The notes: generated by a model from the letters alone, not told the origin. A DNA stretch of 34,388 nucleotides from Akkermansiaceae bacterium UBA2367 (GCA_002344525.1 DDTJ01000013.1:1-34388); one strand, 5' to 3'. Positions 1-9,008 are shown, counted from the stretch's first letter. Made by a program: numbers and translations.

Positions 1-2
1 GT

Positions 3-143
3 CCAGAAATCCAGCTCACCTCACATTGGCTAATGGTCATCATTCAAGTCGTCTATTACCCGATTGAATACACCTACGATCATTGGGGGTGGTTCAAGGA
101 AATCACCGACTGGATATACCATTTCATGGCACCTCCCCCCTGA
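3..143 (+). CDS. Possible C-terminal end of a gene entering from the left edge
   Basis: This frame is open from the first complete codon of the window to a TGA, giving 46 residues without an initiating codon that can be trusted. The peptide is rich in aromatic residues (for example YYPIEYTYDHWGWF) and ends in APPP. The other two plus frames close within the first 70 bases. It would converge on alaS, whose stop lies 47 bases further on. I recognise no family. The stretch is less GC-rich than the rest of the window, so it could also be non-coding. The call rests only on the open frame and a protein-like composition. Confidence 0.33.
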   Translation, partial: PEIQLTSHWLMVIIQVVYYPIEYTYDHWGWFKEITDWIYHFMAPPP

Positions 144-189
144 TGACGGTGAATCCTCGTGGATCGTGCCGACACGGGCTGCGATCCCT

Positions 190-3018
190 TCACCCCAGCA
201 ACTCGCGCGCCTTCGAGAGGATCGCTTCGGCCTCCGTCTCGCCGCCGGGGGCGGCGCCTCGGGCCATTTCGGGACGGCCGCCGCCTTTGCCTCCCGCCAC
301 GGCGAGGGACTCGCGGACGAGGTCTCCGGCCTTGGCTTTCGCGGCGAAATCGGGATGGACGACGGTGCCGAGATGCACGGTCCCTTCGTCGATCAGGGCG
401 AGGACGGCGATGCCGCGCCATTGCCGGGCTTTCACAGTGTTCAGCGCCTCTTGCAGCAGCTCGGGCGAGTCGCCGGGGAGCAAGCCGATCCACGAGTCGC
501 CCGCGTGCGGGGCGAGGGTCTCCTCGAACCATTGCGAGGCGAGTCCGGCGGCGGCTCCGGCGGAAGCTTTTTTGACCGCCTTCTCGGCTTGGAGCGCGGC
601 GGCGCGGACGGTATCCCGATGCGCTTCGAAGGCGCGGAGATGGGCGTCGGCTCCGGCGAGGTCTCCGGTGACGAGGGCTTGGTCGATGAGGGCGGAAAGG
701 GTGTCGCTGTCGTCAGTCTCGACATGCGACTGGCCTAGTGCCTTCAATTTCTCGTTCGCGGCGGTGAGCTTGTGGGCGGCTTCAGCGAACTCGGTGGCGA
801 GGCGCTTGGCCTCCTCGGCGAGGAAGGTTTTGGCGGCGTCCCCGCAGACGGCCTCGACCCGGCGGATGCCGGCGGCGACGGCCCCTTCGCTCTTGATCTT
901 GAAATAGCCGATGGCCCCAGTGGAGCCGGCATGGGTGCCGCCGCAAAGTTCCATCGAATAGCCGTCGAAGGCCCCGCCCGTCCCGCCGATTTGGACGACG
1001 CGGACCTTCTCGCCGTATTTGTCGCCGAAGAACTGCATCACCTTCGGGTTGCCTTTCACCTCGGCGTGGGGCACTTCGGAGACGGTCACGGTGTCGTTCG
1101 CGCGGATGCGTTCGTTCACCTCGGACTCGATCTTGGCGAGTTGTCCAGACGGCACAGCGGTGGAATTGAAGTCGAAGCGCAGACGGTCGGGCGCGACGAG
1201 CGAGCCCTGCTGGGTGGCGTCGGGGCTGACGACCTCGTGCAAGGCCCAGTGGAAGAGGTGCGTCGCGGTGTGGTGCGCCTCGATGCCGCGACGGCGCGGG
1301 GTCCCGACCTTCAGGGTCACGGTGGTGGTGGCTTTGTCAGGGAGCTTGGCGAGTTGCAGCACGGTGGCTTCACCCACGCCGAGGGCGGCAAGAACGGGGA
1401 TGCTCTCGCCTTCCGCCACGAGCGTGCCGGTGTCGCCGAGCTGGCCGCCTTTCTCGATGTAGAAGGGGCTGCGGTCGACGATGGCGAAGCAGCCCGCGCC
1501 GTTCTCGATCCATTCGGCCACGGTGGCCTCGGCCTCGTCGCGCTCGTAGCCGACGAACTCGGTCTTCACGTCCGTCTCGATGGTGACGGCCTCGACCACG
1601 GCGGTGGTCCGGCCTTCGGCCCCGGTGCTCTTGTGCGCCTCGACGAGGCGGGCGACTTCGTCAGGGTCGGTCGCGAGGCGGCGCTCGTCGAGGAGAAGCT
1701 GGGTCAGGTCGGTGGGAAAGCCGTAGGTCTCCCACAGCTTCACCACGGTGGCGGCGGGGAAAAGGCCGTCGGCGGGAAGCTTCGCGGCGGCTTCGTCGAA
1801 GAGCTTCAGGCCGCGGTCTAGGGTGCGGTTGAACTGCTCCTCCTCGGCCTTGAGGACGGCGGCGATCTTCTCCTGCCGCGCCGCGATCTCGGGGAAGACT
1901 CCGCCGAACTCGGTCGCGAGGACGGGGACGAGACGGTGGAGGAAGGGGTTCTCGGCGTCGAAACCGAGGACGCGCCCGAAGCGCACGGCGCGGCGCAGGA
2001 TGTTGCGGATGACGTAGTTCCGCCCGCCGTTGCCGGGCTCGATGCCGTCGGCGATGGCGAAGCTGACGGCGCGGAGGTGGTCGCCGATGACGCGAAAGGC
2101 GACATCGACGAGCTCCTGCTCGGAGAGGCTGTGGCGCTTCCCGCCCTCGGGCACGGTCGCGGTGTAGGTCTTGCCGCTCAGTTCCGTGAGCTTCGCGAAG
2201 ATGGGGGTGAAGACGTCGGTGTCGTAGTTCGAGGCGAGCTTCGAGAAATCGGTGAAGCTCTTCGTGCCTTGGATCACGGCGCAGGCGCGTTCGAAGCCCA
2301 TGCCGGTATCGACATGGCAGGCGGGGAGCGGGCGGAAGGTGCCGTCCTCGTTCGCGTTGAACTGGATGAAGACGAGGTTCCAGATCTCGATGCAGCGCGC
2401 GTCGCCCGCGTTGACGAGACTGCCTTTGGTGTCGCCCGCCGGGGTGAGGTCGATGTGGACTTCCGAGCAGGGGCCGCAGGGGCCGGTCTCGCCCATCATC
2501 CAGAAGTTGTCCTTTTTGTTGCCGTTGACGATGTGGACGGCGGGATCGAGTCCGGCTTTTTTGAAAATGGCGGCCCAGAGGTCGTAGGCCTCTTGGTCGA
2601 ATTCGGCGGGGTCGCCCTCGGCGGGGGCGTAGACGGTCGCGTAGAGGCGGTTCGCGGGCAGCCCCCAGCGCTCCGTGAGCAGTTCCCAAGCCCAGGCGAT
2701 GGCCTCGGCCTTGAAGTAGTCACCGAAGGACCAGTTCCCCAGCATTTCGAAGAGGGTGTGGTGGTAGGTGTCGTAGCCGACGTCCTCAAGGTCGTTGTGC
2801 TTGCCTCCGGCGCGGATGCACTTCTGCGTGTCGGCGGCGCGCGGCGGGTCGTAGGGGGCGGCCTCGGTGCCGAGGAAGTAGGGGATGAAGGGGTTCATCC
2901 CGGCGTTCGTGAAGAGCAGGTTCGGCGAGGTCGGCATCAGGGATGCCGAGGGCACGATGGAGTGCCCTTTTTCGGCGAAGAAATCGAGGAAGGATTGCCG
3001 GATGTCGCGGGAGGTCAT
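190..3018 (-). CDS. alaS: Alanine--tRNA ligase
   Basis: Charges tRNA-Ala with alanine in the cytoplasm and clears mischarged Ser- and Gly-tRNA-Ala. The 942-residue protein from the ATG at 3018 begins MTSRDIRQSFLDFF, the typical AlaS N-terminus. The frame stays open upstream to 3393, but that part does not resemble AlaS. The class II catalytic core fills roughly residues 1-450. The editing domain carries zinc ligands H583, H587 (HTATH) and C692, H696 (CGGTH). The C-terminal DHHA1 domain holds the glycine-rich GGKGGGRPEMARGA at about 909-922. It is slightly longer than the usual 870-880 residues. It stands alone on this strand, divergent from the DUF4190 gene, with a 112-base gap and no Shine-Dalgarno before the start. 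Confidence 0.97.
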   Translation of the reverse strand: MTSRDIRQSFLDFFAEKGHSIVPSASLMPTSPNLLFTNAGMNPFIPYFLGTEAAPYDPPRAADTQKCIRAGGKHNDLEDVGYDTYHHTLFEMLGNWSFGDYFKAEAIAWAWELLTERWGLPANRLYATVYAPAEGDPAEFDQEAYDLWAAIFKKAGLDPAVHIVNGNKKDNFWMMGETGPCGPCSEVHIDLTPAGDTKGSLVNAGDARCIEIWNLVFIQFNANEDGTFRPLPACHVDTGMGFERACAVIQGTKSFTDFSKLASNYDTDVFTPIFAKLTELSGKTYTATVPEGGKRHSLSEQELVDVAFRVIGDHLRAVSFAIADGIEPGNGGRNYVIRNILRRAVRFGRVLGFDAENPFLHRLVPVLATEFGGVFPEIAARQEKIAAVLKAEEEQFNRTLDRGLKLFDEAAAKLPADGLFPAATVVKLWETYGFPTDLTQLLLDERRLATDPDEVARLVEAHKSTGAEGRTTAVVEAVTIETDVKTEFVGYERDEAEATVAEWIENGAGCFAIVDRSPFYIEKGGQLGDTGTLVAEGESIPVLAALGVGEATVLQLAKLPDKATTTVTLKVGTPRRRGIEAHHTATHLFHWALHEVVSPDATQQGSLVAPDRLRFDFNSTAVPSGQLAKIESEVNERIRANDTVTVSEVPHAEVKGNPKVMQFFGDKYGEKVRVVQIGGTGGAFDGYSMELCGGTHAGSTGAIGYFKIKSEGAVAAGIRRVEAVCGDAAKTFLAEEAKRLATEFAEAAHKLTAANEKLKALGQSHVETDDSDTLSALIDQALVTGDLAGADAHLRAFEAHRDTVRAAALQAEKAVKKASAGAAAGLASQWFEETLAPHAGDSWIGLLPGDSPELLQEALNTVKARQWRGIAVLALIDEGTVHLGTVVHPDFAAKAKAGDLVRESLAVAGGKGGGRPEMARGAAPGGETEAEAILSKARELLG

Positions 3019-3130
3019 GGAGCGGGGACGGTAGCGCGGCGGGGCGCGGGCGCAAGTCGCAAGGGCCGCCCCTCCCGGTCTGCGGGGCCGCTCCTGTTGA
3101 CAGTCGCTGTCCTTTTCGCCACCTTCGGCC

Positions 3131-3766
3131 ATGACCACGCCCCCGTCCCTGACTCCGCTCTCGTCCCATGGAGAAGCCAAGACCTCCGCCCAAGCGGTCT
3201 GGAGCCTCGTCCTCGGCATCCTCAGCATCGGCTGCCTCTGGCTGCTCGGATCGATCCCGGCGATCCTGCTCGGAGTCGCGGCGGTGAAGAACATCGACCG
3301 CTCCGGCGGTGCGCTGAAAGGTCGCGGGATCGGCATCGCCGGGATCGTCACCGGCAGCGTCGGGATTTTCTCGGGCTTCGTGGCGGTGGGCATTCTCGCC
3401 TCCGCGGCGATGCCCGCCTACAACGGCGTCCAGCGGCGGGCCAATGAGGCGAAGGAGATGAACGCGATCAAGCAAGTCATGCTCGCCTGCAGAGTCTACG
3501 CGGCGGACCACGAGGGACGCTTTCCCGAATCCCTCGCCGCACTTGTCGAGAAAGAATACCTCCCCGAATCGATCATCGAGCCTCCCTCCGCTCCCGGATC
3601 GACCCTCCTCTACCGCCCCGGACTCACCGATGAGGCCGATCCCGGAGAAATCCTCCTCGCTTCGCCCGTGTCCTCTCGTCGGCGTATCGTCGGATTCTCG
3701 GGCGGAAACGTCGAGGCGATCCCCGAAGACCAATTCCAATCCGACTACGCCCATCTCTTCCCCTGA
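3131..3766 (+). CDS. DUF4190 / pseudopilin-like membrane protein
   Basis: A 211-residue protein of unknown function. Residues about 20-80 form two hydrophobic helices separated by a short loop (LGVAAVKNIDRSGGALKGRG), the layout of DUF4190 proteins. The next helix runs into PAYNGVQRRANEAKEMNAIK and then a soluble region with AADHEGRFPESLAAL and LLYRPG. That part resembles the N-terminal helix and globular part of type II secretion or type IV pseudopilins, as in many secreted Verrucomicrobial and Planctomycetal proteins. No prepilin peptidase site precedes the pilin-like helix, so export as a pilin is doubtful. It is probably an inner-membrane protein with an extracytoplasmic tail. It lies divergent to alaS and 51 bases before the next plus-strand gene. 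The family calls come from pattern only. Confidence 0.75.
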   Translation: MTTPPSLTPLSSHGEAKTSAQAVWSLVLGILSIGCLWLLGSIPAILLGVAAVKNIDRSGGALKGRGIGIAGIVTGSVGIFSGFVAVGILASAAMPAYNGVQRRANEAKEMNAIKQVMLACRVYAADHEGRFPESLAALVEKEYLPESIIEPPSAPGSTLLYRPGLTDEADPGEILLASPVSSRRRIVGFSGGNVEAIPEDQFQSDYAHLFP

Positions 3767-3817
3767 GATCAAGCCAGCCGGGCATCGCAGCCGTCCCCTC
3801 CCCCACCTCGCCACGAA

Positions 3818-4663
3818 GTGACTCCCCGACCACTCTGGCTGCTACCCTCCTTCCTCTGTCTCGACGCGCCCTTCGCGGCGCTGGGCTGGACGCTCTGCCT
3901 CGCCCGTGACGGGAGGGTCGCAGGCGCTCGCGGGCCGGAGTCCGCTGCCCTCTTCGCGGCGGTGTGGCTGGTCTATCTCGGTGACCGGATTTTCGACGCG
4001 CGCCGCCATCGGTCGCTCCCGCCCGGGGCGCTGCCCCCCCGCCACGAATGGGCGCGGCGGCATCCTTTCGTGCTCGCCTCCCTCGTCGGGGTGGCGGCGG
4101 CAGTCGGGGCGGTGGCGCTGCCTTGGCTGGAGACGCGGGCCCTGCTCGCGGGAGGGGCGCTCGCGCTGGCGACGGGGATCTATTTCGGGGTCTTCCGTCT
4201 CTCGCGCCTCCATCGCCGGATGCCCCGCCGCCTGCCGACGAAGGAACTCGGCATCGTTTTCGTCTTCACCGCCGGGGTCGCCCTCGCCGCCGGGGTGGGA
4301 CGGCCCTTTCCCGCCGCGACGCTGGCCTCGCTGGGGCTGCTGGTTCTGGGCAACTGCCTCCTCATCGCCCGGGTCGAGCGGGGCTGGGACCGGCTCGGCG
4401 ACGAGGCCGCCTATTTCGCCGACACCGGAGGCCCGGACTGTCTGCCCGAGGCCGCGCTCGCCGCCTCTTGCGCCCTCGGCGCGTTCGCCGTCTTTCGGGA
4501 CGGAGGCGCTGCCCCGGTCGCGCTCGCCCTCTGCGCCGCCGCGACGCTCGGGGTGGCCCGGTGGCGGGGCGAGGCGGCTCGCGCCCGCACCCAAGCGCTC
4601 GCCGACGGGCTCCATTGGCTCGCATGGGGCGCTTGGATCGTCCAGAGCGGTGTGTTTTTCTGA
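3818..4663 (+). CDS. Polytopic membrane protein, weakly UbiA-like
   Basis: A 281-residue protein starting at GTG (MTPRPLWLLPSF). It is almost entirely hydrophobic, with about seven predicted membrane helices. An acidic motif after the second helix, WLVYLGDRIFDARRH, recalls the aspartate-rich substrate loop of UbiA-type prenyltransferases (NDxxDxxxD). A second cytoplasmic-type loop carries RRLPTKELG. The canonical UbiA motifs are incomplete, so catalysis cannot be claimed. Similar proteins of unknown role occur in Verrucomicrobia. The gene lies 51 bases after the DUF4190 gene and 89 bases before a secreted protein gene, so all three may share a transcript. Confidence 0.6.
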   Translation: MTPRPLWLLPSFLCLDAPFAALGWTLCLARDGRVAGARGPESAALFAAVWLVYLGDRIFDARRHRSLPPGALPPRHEWARRHPFVLASLVGVAAAVGAVALPWLETRALLAGGALALATGIYFGVFRLSRLHRRMPRRLPTKELGIVFVFTAGVALAAGVGRPFPAATLASLGLLVLGNCLLIARVERGWDRLGDEAAYFADTGGPDCLPEAALAASCALGAFAVFRDGGAAPVALALCAAATLGVARWRGEAARARTQALADGLHWLAWGAWIVQSGVFF

Positions 4664-4752
4664 CTGGACGCCCCTTTTGGATCGTCCTACTTGGAAGGCG
4701 TCCATCCGTCCTTGACCGATCCGGTCGCTTGAAGAACAATGCCACGCGAACC

Positions 4753-5538
4753 ATGAAGACTCCCTCCTTCTTCGCCCTCCTCCTACCCCTCGTCTTCGCG
4801 GGGAGCGCGATGGTCCATGCCGGGGAGGCCCAAGTCTCGCTATACGTGGTGGACCGCTCCCCGGAGCATGCGGAGAGCGGCGGCGTCTGCCTGCCCTACA
4901 CCCCGGCGGAGAAAGCGGGATCGCAGCGCGACGTCCTCGCCATCGCCCAAGGGTCGGCGGGTTCGACCCTTCTCCTCATCGCCTTCGACGGCGACACCCT
5001 GCATCGCGACCTCGCCCCCGTCCTCTCCGAGCAGACCGGGGACTCGAAGCCCGTCCGCTTCCCCGACGGGGAGGCCTCGTGGACCCACAGCGGCGCCACG
5101 CGCCCGGTCGAGCTCTACGTCGCCGTCTTCGACAACGCCGATCCGAATCTCGCGAGGATCGCGGAATCCGTCGAATGGCTTTCCGAGGCTTTGGAGGAAA
5201 AAGCCGAGACCGAGATCCTCCTCCATGCCGGGACGGTCAAAAAGCGGCTCTCGAACCTGCTCCGCCAAAAAAGCGCCGCGGAATACCAAGCGCAGTTCGG
5301 CGAGGGGGATGCCCCGCGAGTCGCCCCGGCGTCGAAAGCGGCGGTCACCCGCGGGCAGACCGAGGGATCGCTCCTCACCGGACCGGACAAGCACGATCCG
5401 AAAGCCACCGTCGCGGTGGTGCGCCGCAGCTTGAAGACGCTCGACGACGAATGGCGCGAGGACAGCCGGGCCATCGCCTTCGACCGCTCCTCGCCGGGCG
5501 TCCTGGTCTTCCCAGTCACCCCGCCCCCCGCCCCGTGA
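4753..5538 (+). CDS. Secreted protein coupled to the CHASE2 cyclase
   Basis: A 261-residue protein with a clear Sec signal peptide (MKTPSFFALLLPLVFAGSA, probable cleavage after MVHA). The open frame extends far upstream, but the ATG at 4753 is the only start that places a signal peptide at the N-terminus. The mature part has no recognised domain. It contains a helical stretch around EWLSEALEEKAETEILLHAG and a short C-terminal PPPAP tail. Its TGA overlaps the GTG of the next gene (GTGA), so the two products are probably made together. A periplasmic partner or ligand-binding accessory of the CHASE2 cyclase is therefore plausible, but that is inference. Confidence 0.75.
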   Translation: MKTPSFFALLLPLVFAGSAMVHAGEAQVSLYVVDRSPEHAESGGVCLPYTPAEKAGSQRDVLAIAQGSAGSTLLLIAFDGDTLHRDLAPVLSEQTGDSKPVRFPDGEASWTHSGATRPVELYVAVFDNADPNLARIAESVEWLSEALEEKAETEILLHAGTVKKRLSNLLRQKSAAEYQAQFGEGDAPRVAPASKAAVTRGQTEGSLLTGPDKHDPKATVAVVRRSLKTLDDEWREDSRAIAFDRSSPGVLVFPVTPPPAP

Positions 5539-7664
5539 GCCGGGTTCCGCAGACCGACGACCGGGACGTGGCGAAGCCAGCCTTCGACCCCGTCGCCGCG
5601 CCTTGGTTCTTCCCCCTCCTCGTCCTCGCCGCACTGCTCTCCTTCCGCTGGTTCCTGCCGGGAGTCGCGGAAAAGCCGGAGTTGTTCTGGCTCGACCTCG
5701 CCCTCGACGCCCGCGCCCGCGCCGGATGGTCCGAGCCGCTCGACCCGGAGATCCGCTTCGTCCAACTGAGCGTCGACGACGAGATCGCGCGTCGCTGGGC
5801 CGTCGATGGGGAATACGCCACCGCCGCCGGCTTCCTGAAGACCCTCGCCGCTCTCGACGCGCGCGTCATCGTCGTGGACATCATCTACGCCCGCGGGCGG
5901 GAGGAGGACCAGCGCGTCCTCGCCGAGGCCATCCGCGAGATTCACGAGACGACCTCGACCCGAGTGCTGCTCTCGACTGTGATCGAGAGGCACGACGGCC
6001 AGCCCTACCTGCTGCGCTCCCTGCCGAGGGCCGGCGGGAGGGAGTTCGACGAGGGCATCGTCAACGTCCCCGCCGACCGCCATTGGCGGGAATACCAGTT
6101 CGTCCACACCTGCGAGGGCGAGACCCTGCCCTCCCTCGCGCTCGCCGCCTACGGAGCCTCGCGGCCCTCCGCCCTCGCGCCGAAGGTCGCGGGCGGGGGG
6201 GAGATGGAATGGAAGGCGCTGGAGGGCGGAAAGGCCGTCACCCGCCGCGCCGACGGCTCGCGGGTCTTCCTCAACCTGCGCCATTCCTACTACGACCCTC
6301 AGGAATACGACAAAAAAAACCTGAACCTGCCGCATCGGGCCGGCCGGGTCTGGACCCTCGCAGAGCTGGAGCAATATGCGGCCTCGAAGCCCGCCGACTC
6401 GGCCTTGCGCGACACCATCGTCTTCCTCGGCTTCGACGCCGAGACCGACGGCAAACCCACCACCCACGGCCCGATGGAGCCGGGCATGTATCTGCACGGG
6501 ACCGCCCTCCACGATTTGACGCACGGCACCGCGATCCGGCCCGCCCCGCTCTGGCTCGATCTCGTCCTCCACTTCGCCGTCGCCCTCCTCGCGGTCGCCG
6601 CTTTCTCCTGGGTGCGGAGCATCGGCTGGCTCATCGCCTCCGCCGCGGCCGGGGTCGCCGCGATCCTCGGGTTCGGCTGGTTCGCGATCCTGACCCCGGG
6701 CTGGCAGGTCCTGCCCGCCGCGATTTCCGCCGCCATGCTATGGGGCGCCTCCGTCTTCCTTGAAGTGGGCAGGCGTTGGAGCTTCGAGGCGCGCGAGCGC
6801 ACCCGCCGCGACGCCATGCTCGGCTTCTACTTCTCCCCGGCGGTGCTGAAGCAGGTAATGCAGGATCTCGACATGATCCGCCCACGGGGCGGGGAGGTCG
6901 CGGTGCTGCTGAGCGACCTCCGCGGCTTCACCAGCCTCTGCGAGACGGGGCGGGTCGAGCGCGTCTTCGAGTTGCTCAACCGACTCTTCGCCATCGAGAC
7001 CGACGCCGCCCTGCGCGAGAACGGCAGTCTCGCCCGCTTTGCCGGGGACCAGTTCCTCGCCTACTGGGGCGCGCCCGAGCCCTGCGACGACGCGGCCGAC
7101 CGCGCCCTCCGCGCCGCCCTCGAAATCCACACCGCTCTTGAAGCTCGGCGCGAAAGCCCCGACGCCGACGAGCTCGACGGCTGGCTCCGCATCGGTATCG
7201 GACTGCACCACGGGCGGGCGCTCGTCGGGCACGTCGGTTCCCGCTCCTATCGCGACTACAACATCGTCGGCGACAGCGTCAACACCACCGCCCGGATCGA
7301 GAGCCAGACGAAGAACTACGCCGCTTCCATCCTCGCGAGCGGGGAGTTCATCGCCGCCCTGAGCGAGAAGCCCCCGGCGCTCCTCGTCGACCGCGTCCAA
7401 GTGAAAGGCAAATCCCGTCCCACCGAACTCTACGCCGTCTTCGCCGGAGGCGGCGAGGAGGAGGGGCGGCGCGCCTACGAGGCGGCCTTCCGCCTCTACG
7501 AATCCGGCGATTTCGCGACCGCCGCCGCCGCTTTCGAGGCGCTGGCGGAGCATCCCCACGCCACCCTCGCGACATCGGCCCGGCTTCTTGGGGAGCGCTG
7601 CCGCGAATACGACGCCACGCCGCCGCCGCAGTGGGCCGGCGTGCATGAGTTGAGGTCGAAGTAG
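5535..7664 (+). CDS. CHASE2-domain class III adenylate/guanylate cyclase
   Basis: A membrane sensor that should make a cyclic nucleotide from ATP or GTP. The 709-residue protein starts at a GTG overlapping the preceding stop. It has one N-terminal helix, an extracytoplasmic CHASE2 domain (about 45-320), three helices (about 330-410), and a cytoplasmic class III cyclase domain (about 450-640). A helical, TPR-like tail follows. Visible cyclase residues are the first metal-binding Asp in LLSDLRGFT, the second in FAGDQFLAYWGAP, and the transition-state Asn and Arg in VGDSVNTTARIES. The base-selecting Lys normally seen two residues before GD is Arg here (ARFAGD), which leaves substrate preference open. 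The signal sensed is unknown. Confidence 0.9.
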   Translation: MSRVPQTDDRDVAKPAFDPVAAPWFFPLLVLAALLSFRWFLPGVAEKPELFWLDLALDARARAGWSEPLDPEIRFVQLSVDDEIARRWAVDGEYATAAGFLKTLAALDARVIVVDIIYARGREEDQRVLAEAIREIHETTSTRVLLSTVIERHDGQPYLLRSLPRAGGREFDEGIVNVPADRHWREYQFVHTCEGETLPSLALAAYGASRPSALAPKVAGGGEMEWKALEGGKAVTRRADGSRVFLNLRHSYYDPQEYDKKNLNLPHRAGRVWTLAELEQYAASKPADSALRDTIVFLGFDAETDGKPTTHGPMEPGMYLHGTALHDLTHGTAIRPAPLWLDLVLHFAVALLAVAAFSWVRSIGWLIASAAAGVAAILGFGWFAILTPGWQVLPAAISAAMLWGASVFLEVGRRWSFEARERTRRDAMLGFYFSPAVLKQVMQDLDMIRPRGGEVAVLLSDLRGFTSLCETGRVERVFELLNRLFAIETDAALRENGSLARFAGDQFLAYWGAPEPCDDAADRALRAALEIHTALEARRESPDADELDGWLRIGIGLHHGRALVGHVGSRSYRDYNIVGDSVNTTARIESQTKNYAASILASGEFIAALSEKPPALLVDRVQVKGKSRPTELYAVFAGGGEEEGRRAYEAAFRLYESGDFATAAAAFEALAEHPHATLATSARLLGERCREYDATPPPQWAGVHELRSK

Positions 7665-7675
7665 ATGGGTGGAAA

Positions 7676-7749
7676 CTGTAGCCGGGGTCATCGACCCCGG
7701 TCGGGTGTCGTGGGGACGTTCGCTCCGACCTCACTGAGCGCGGCTACAG
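7676..7749. repeat. REP-like palindromic element
   Basis: The ends are exact 9-base inverted repeats, CTGTAGCCG at 7676-7684 and CGGCTACAG at 7741-7749. Inside is a perfect 8-bp hairpin, CCGGGGTC/GACCCCGG with an ATC loop (7682-7700). A GGGGACGTTCGCTCCGACC segment follows. It fills the gap between the convergent cyclase and sufS genes, the usual place for REP-like sequences, and may act as a terminator or mRNA-end stabiliser. A T-run (7761-7765) follows its right end. Confidence 0.65.
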
Positions 7750-7784
7750 CGCTGGCGCGTTTTTCACGCTCCACTCGTCAACTT

Positions 7785-9008
7785 TCACGGGCCGAAGAAC
7801 CGCTCCACCTTGCGCATGGCTCGGAGGAAGGCCTCGACATCCTCGTGGTTGTTGTAGAAAGCGAAAGAGGCCCGCGCCGTGGCCGGGACCTTCAGGTAGT
7901 CCATCAGCGGCTGGGCGCAGTGGTGGCCGACGCGGATGGCCACGCCCTCGGTGTCGAGGATGGTCCCGACATCGTGGGGATGGGCGGCGGCGTAGTGGTA
8001 GGCGAGAATCGCGGCTTTGCCGGGGGCCGTCCCGAAAAGGCGGACGCCGTCCATTTTCCCCAGCTCCGCCGCCGCGTGGGTGAGGAGGGTGTGCTCGTGC
8101 GCCCGCGCGGCGGCCCAGTCGATGCCCTCAAGGTAGCGGAATGCCTCGGCCAAGCCGATCGCCCCGGAGATGTTCGGCGTTCCCGCCTCGAAGCGCTCAG
8201 GCGAGCGGCGGAACGTCGTGCCCGCGACGGAGACCCGTTCGATCATGTCCCCCCCGGTCTGGTAGGGCGGCATCGCGTCGAGCAACTCGCGCCGCCCGCA
8301 GAGTACGCCGACGCCGTCGGGGGCGAAGACCTTGTGGCCGGAGAAGGCGTAGAAATCCGCGTCCACCGCCCCGAGGTCGTCCAAGCCGTGGGGCAGGGCC
8401 TGCGCCCCATCGACGAGAACGAAGGCCCCGCGCTCGCGGGCGAAGGCGGTCATCTCCGCGACGGGGTTGACCGTGCCGAGCACGTTCGAGACGTGGGTGA
8501 AGGCGGCGACGCGCGTTCGCGGGGTAAAAAGCGACTTCCACTCCTCAAGGTCGAGCTCTCCGTTGTCGCGCAATCCGGCGAAGCGCAGCACCGCCCCGGT
8601 TTTTTCCGCGAGCACCTGCCAAGGGACGAAGTTCGCATGGTGCTCCATGATCGTGAGCACGATCTCGTCGCCCTCGCGGAGGAGCGGAGCGAGACCGTGG
8701 GCGGCGAGGTTGATCGCCTCGGTCGTGCCGCGGACGAAGACCAGCTCGTGCGTCGCGGGGACGCGGAGGCGATCCTTCAGGTAGGCGCGGGCCCCGTCGT
8801 AGGCGTCGGTGGCCTCGCGGCTGAGGGAGTGGACGCCGCGATGGATGTTCGCGTTCTCATACGAAAAGAAGCGGGAGAGCGCCTCGACGACCCGGCGCGG
8901 CTTCTGCGTGGTGGCTCCGTTGTCGAGATAGACGAGGGGTTTCCCGCCGATCTCGCGGGAGAGGATGGGAAAGTCGGCACGGACCGCGACGGGATCGAAA
9001 GAGGGCAT
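7785..9008 (-). CDS. sufS: SufS-type cysteine desulfurase
   Basis: Pyridoxal-phosphate enzyme that takes sulfur from cysteine as a persulfide for Fe-S cluster assembly. The 407-residue protein starts at the ATG at 9008 (MPSFDPVAVRADFPIL). It keeps the PLP lysine K226 (AFSGHK) and the persulfide cysteine C364 (RVGHHCAQP), the same numbers as in E. coli SufS. The substrate-binding region THVSNVLGT is also present. The short RVGHHCAQP loop marks the SufS/CsdA group rather than IscS/NifS. No other suf gene is in the window, so it may act with a scaffold encoded elsewhere. It is divergent from the coiled-coil protein gene at 9141. Confidence 0.95.
   Translation of the reverse strand: MPSFDPVAVRADFPILSREIGGKPLVYLDNGATTQKPRRVVEALSRFFSYENANIHRGVHSLSREATDAYDGARAYLKDRLRVPATHELVFVRGTTEAINLAAHGLAPLLREGDEIVLTIMEHHANFVPWQVLAEKTGAVLRFAGLRDNGELDLEEWKSLFTPRTRVAAFTHVSNVLGTVNPVAEMTAFARERGAFVLVDGAQALPHGLDDLGAVDADFYAFSGHKVFAPDGVGVLCGRRELLDAMPPYQTGGDMIERVSVAGTTFRRSPERFEAGTPNISGAIGLAEAFRYLEGIDWAAARAHEHTLLTHAAAELGKMDGVRLFGTAPGKAAILAYHYAAAHPHDVGTILDTEGVAIRVGHHCAQPLMDYLKVPATARASFAFYNNHEDVEAFLRAMRKVERFFGP

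Noticed and set aside
3097..3125. Promoter with perfect TTGACA before the DUF4190 gene
   Set aside because: No acceptable -10 hexamer at 16-18 bases. The hexamer overlaps a small GACAG/CTGTC palindrome and may be chance.
1936..3447. Open frame of 503 codons on the plus strand opposite alaS
   Set aside because: Antisense to a well-conserved alaS, low-complexity translation, no recognisable motif.
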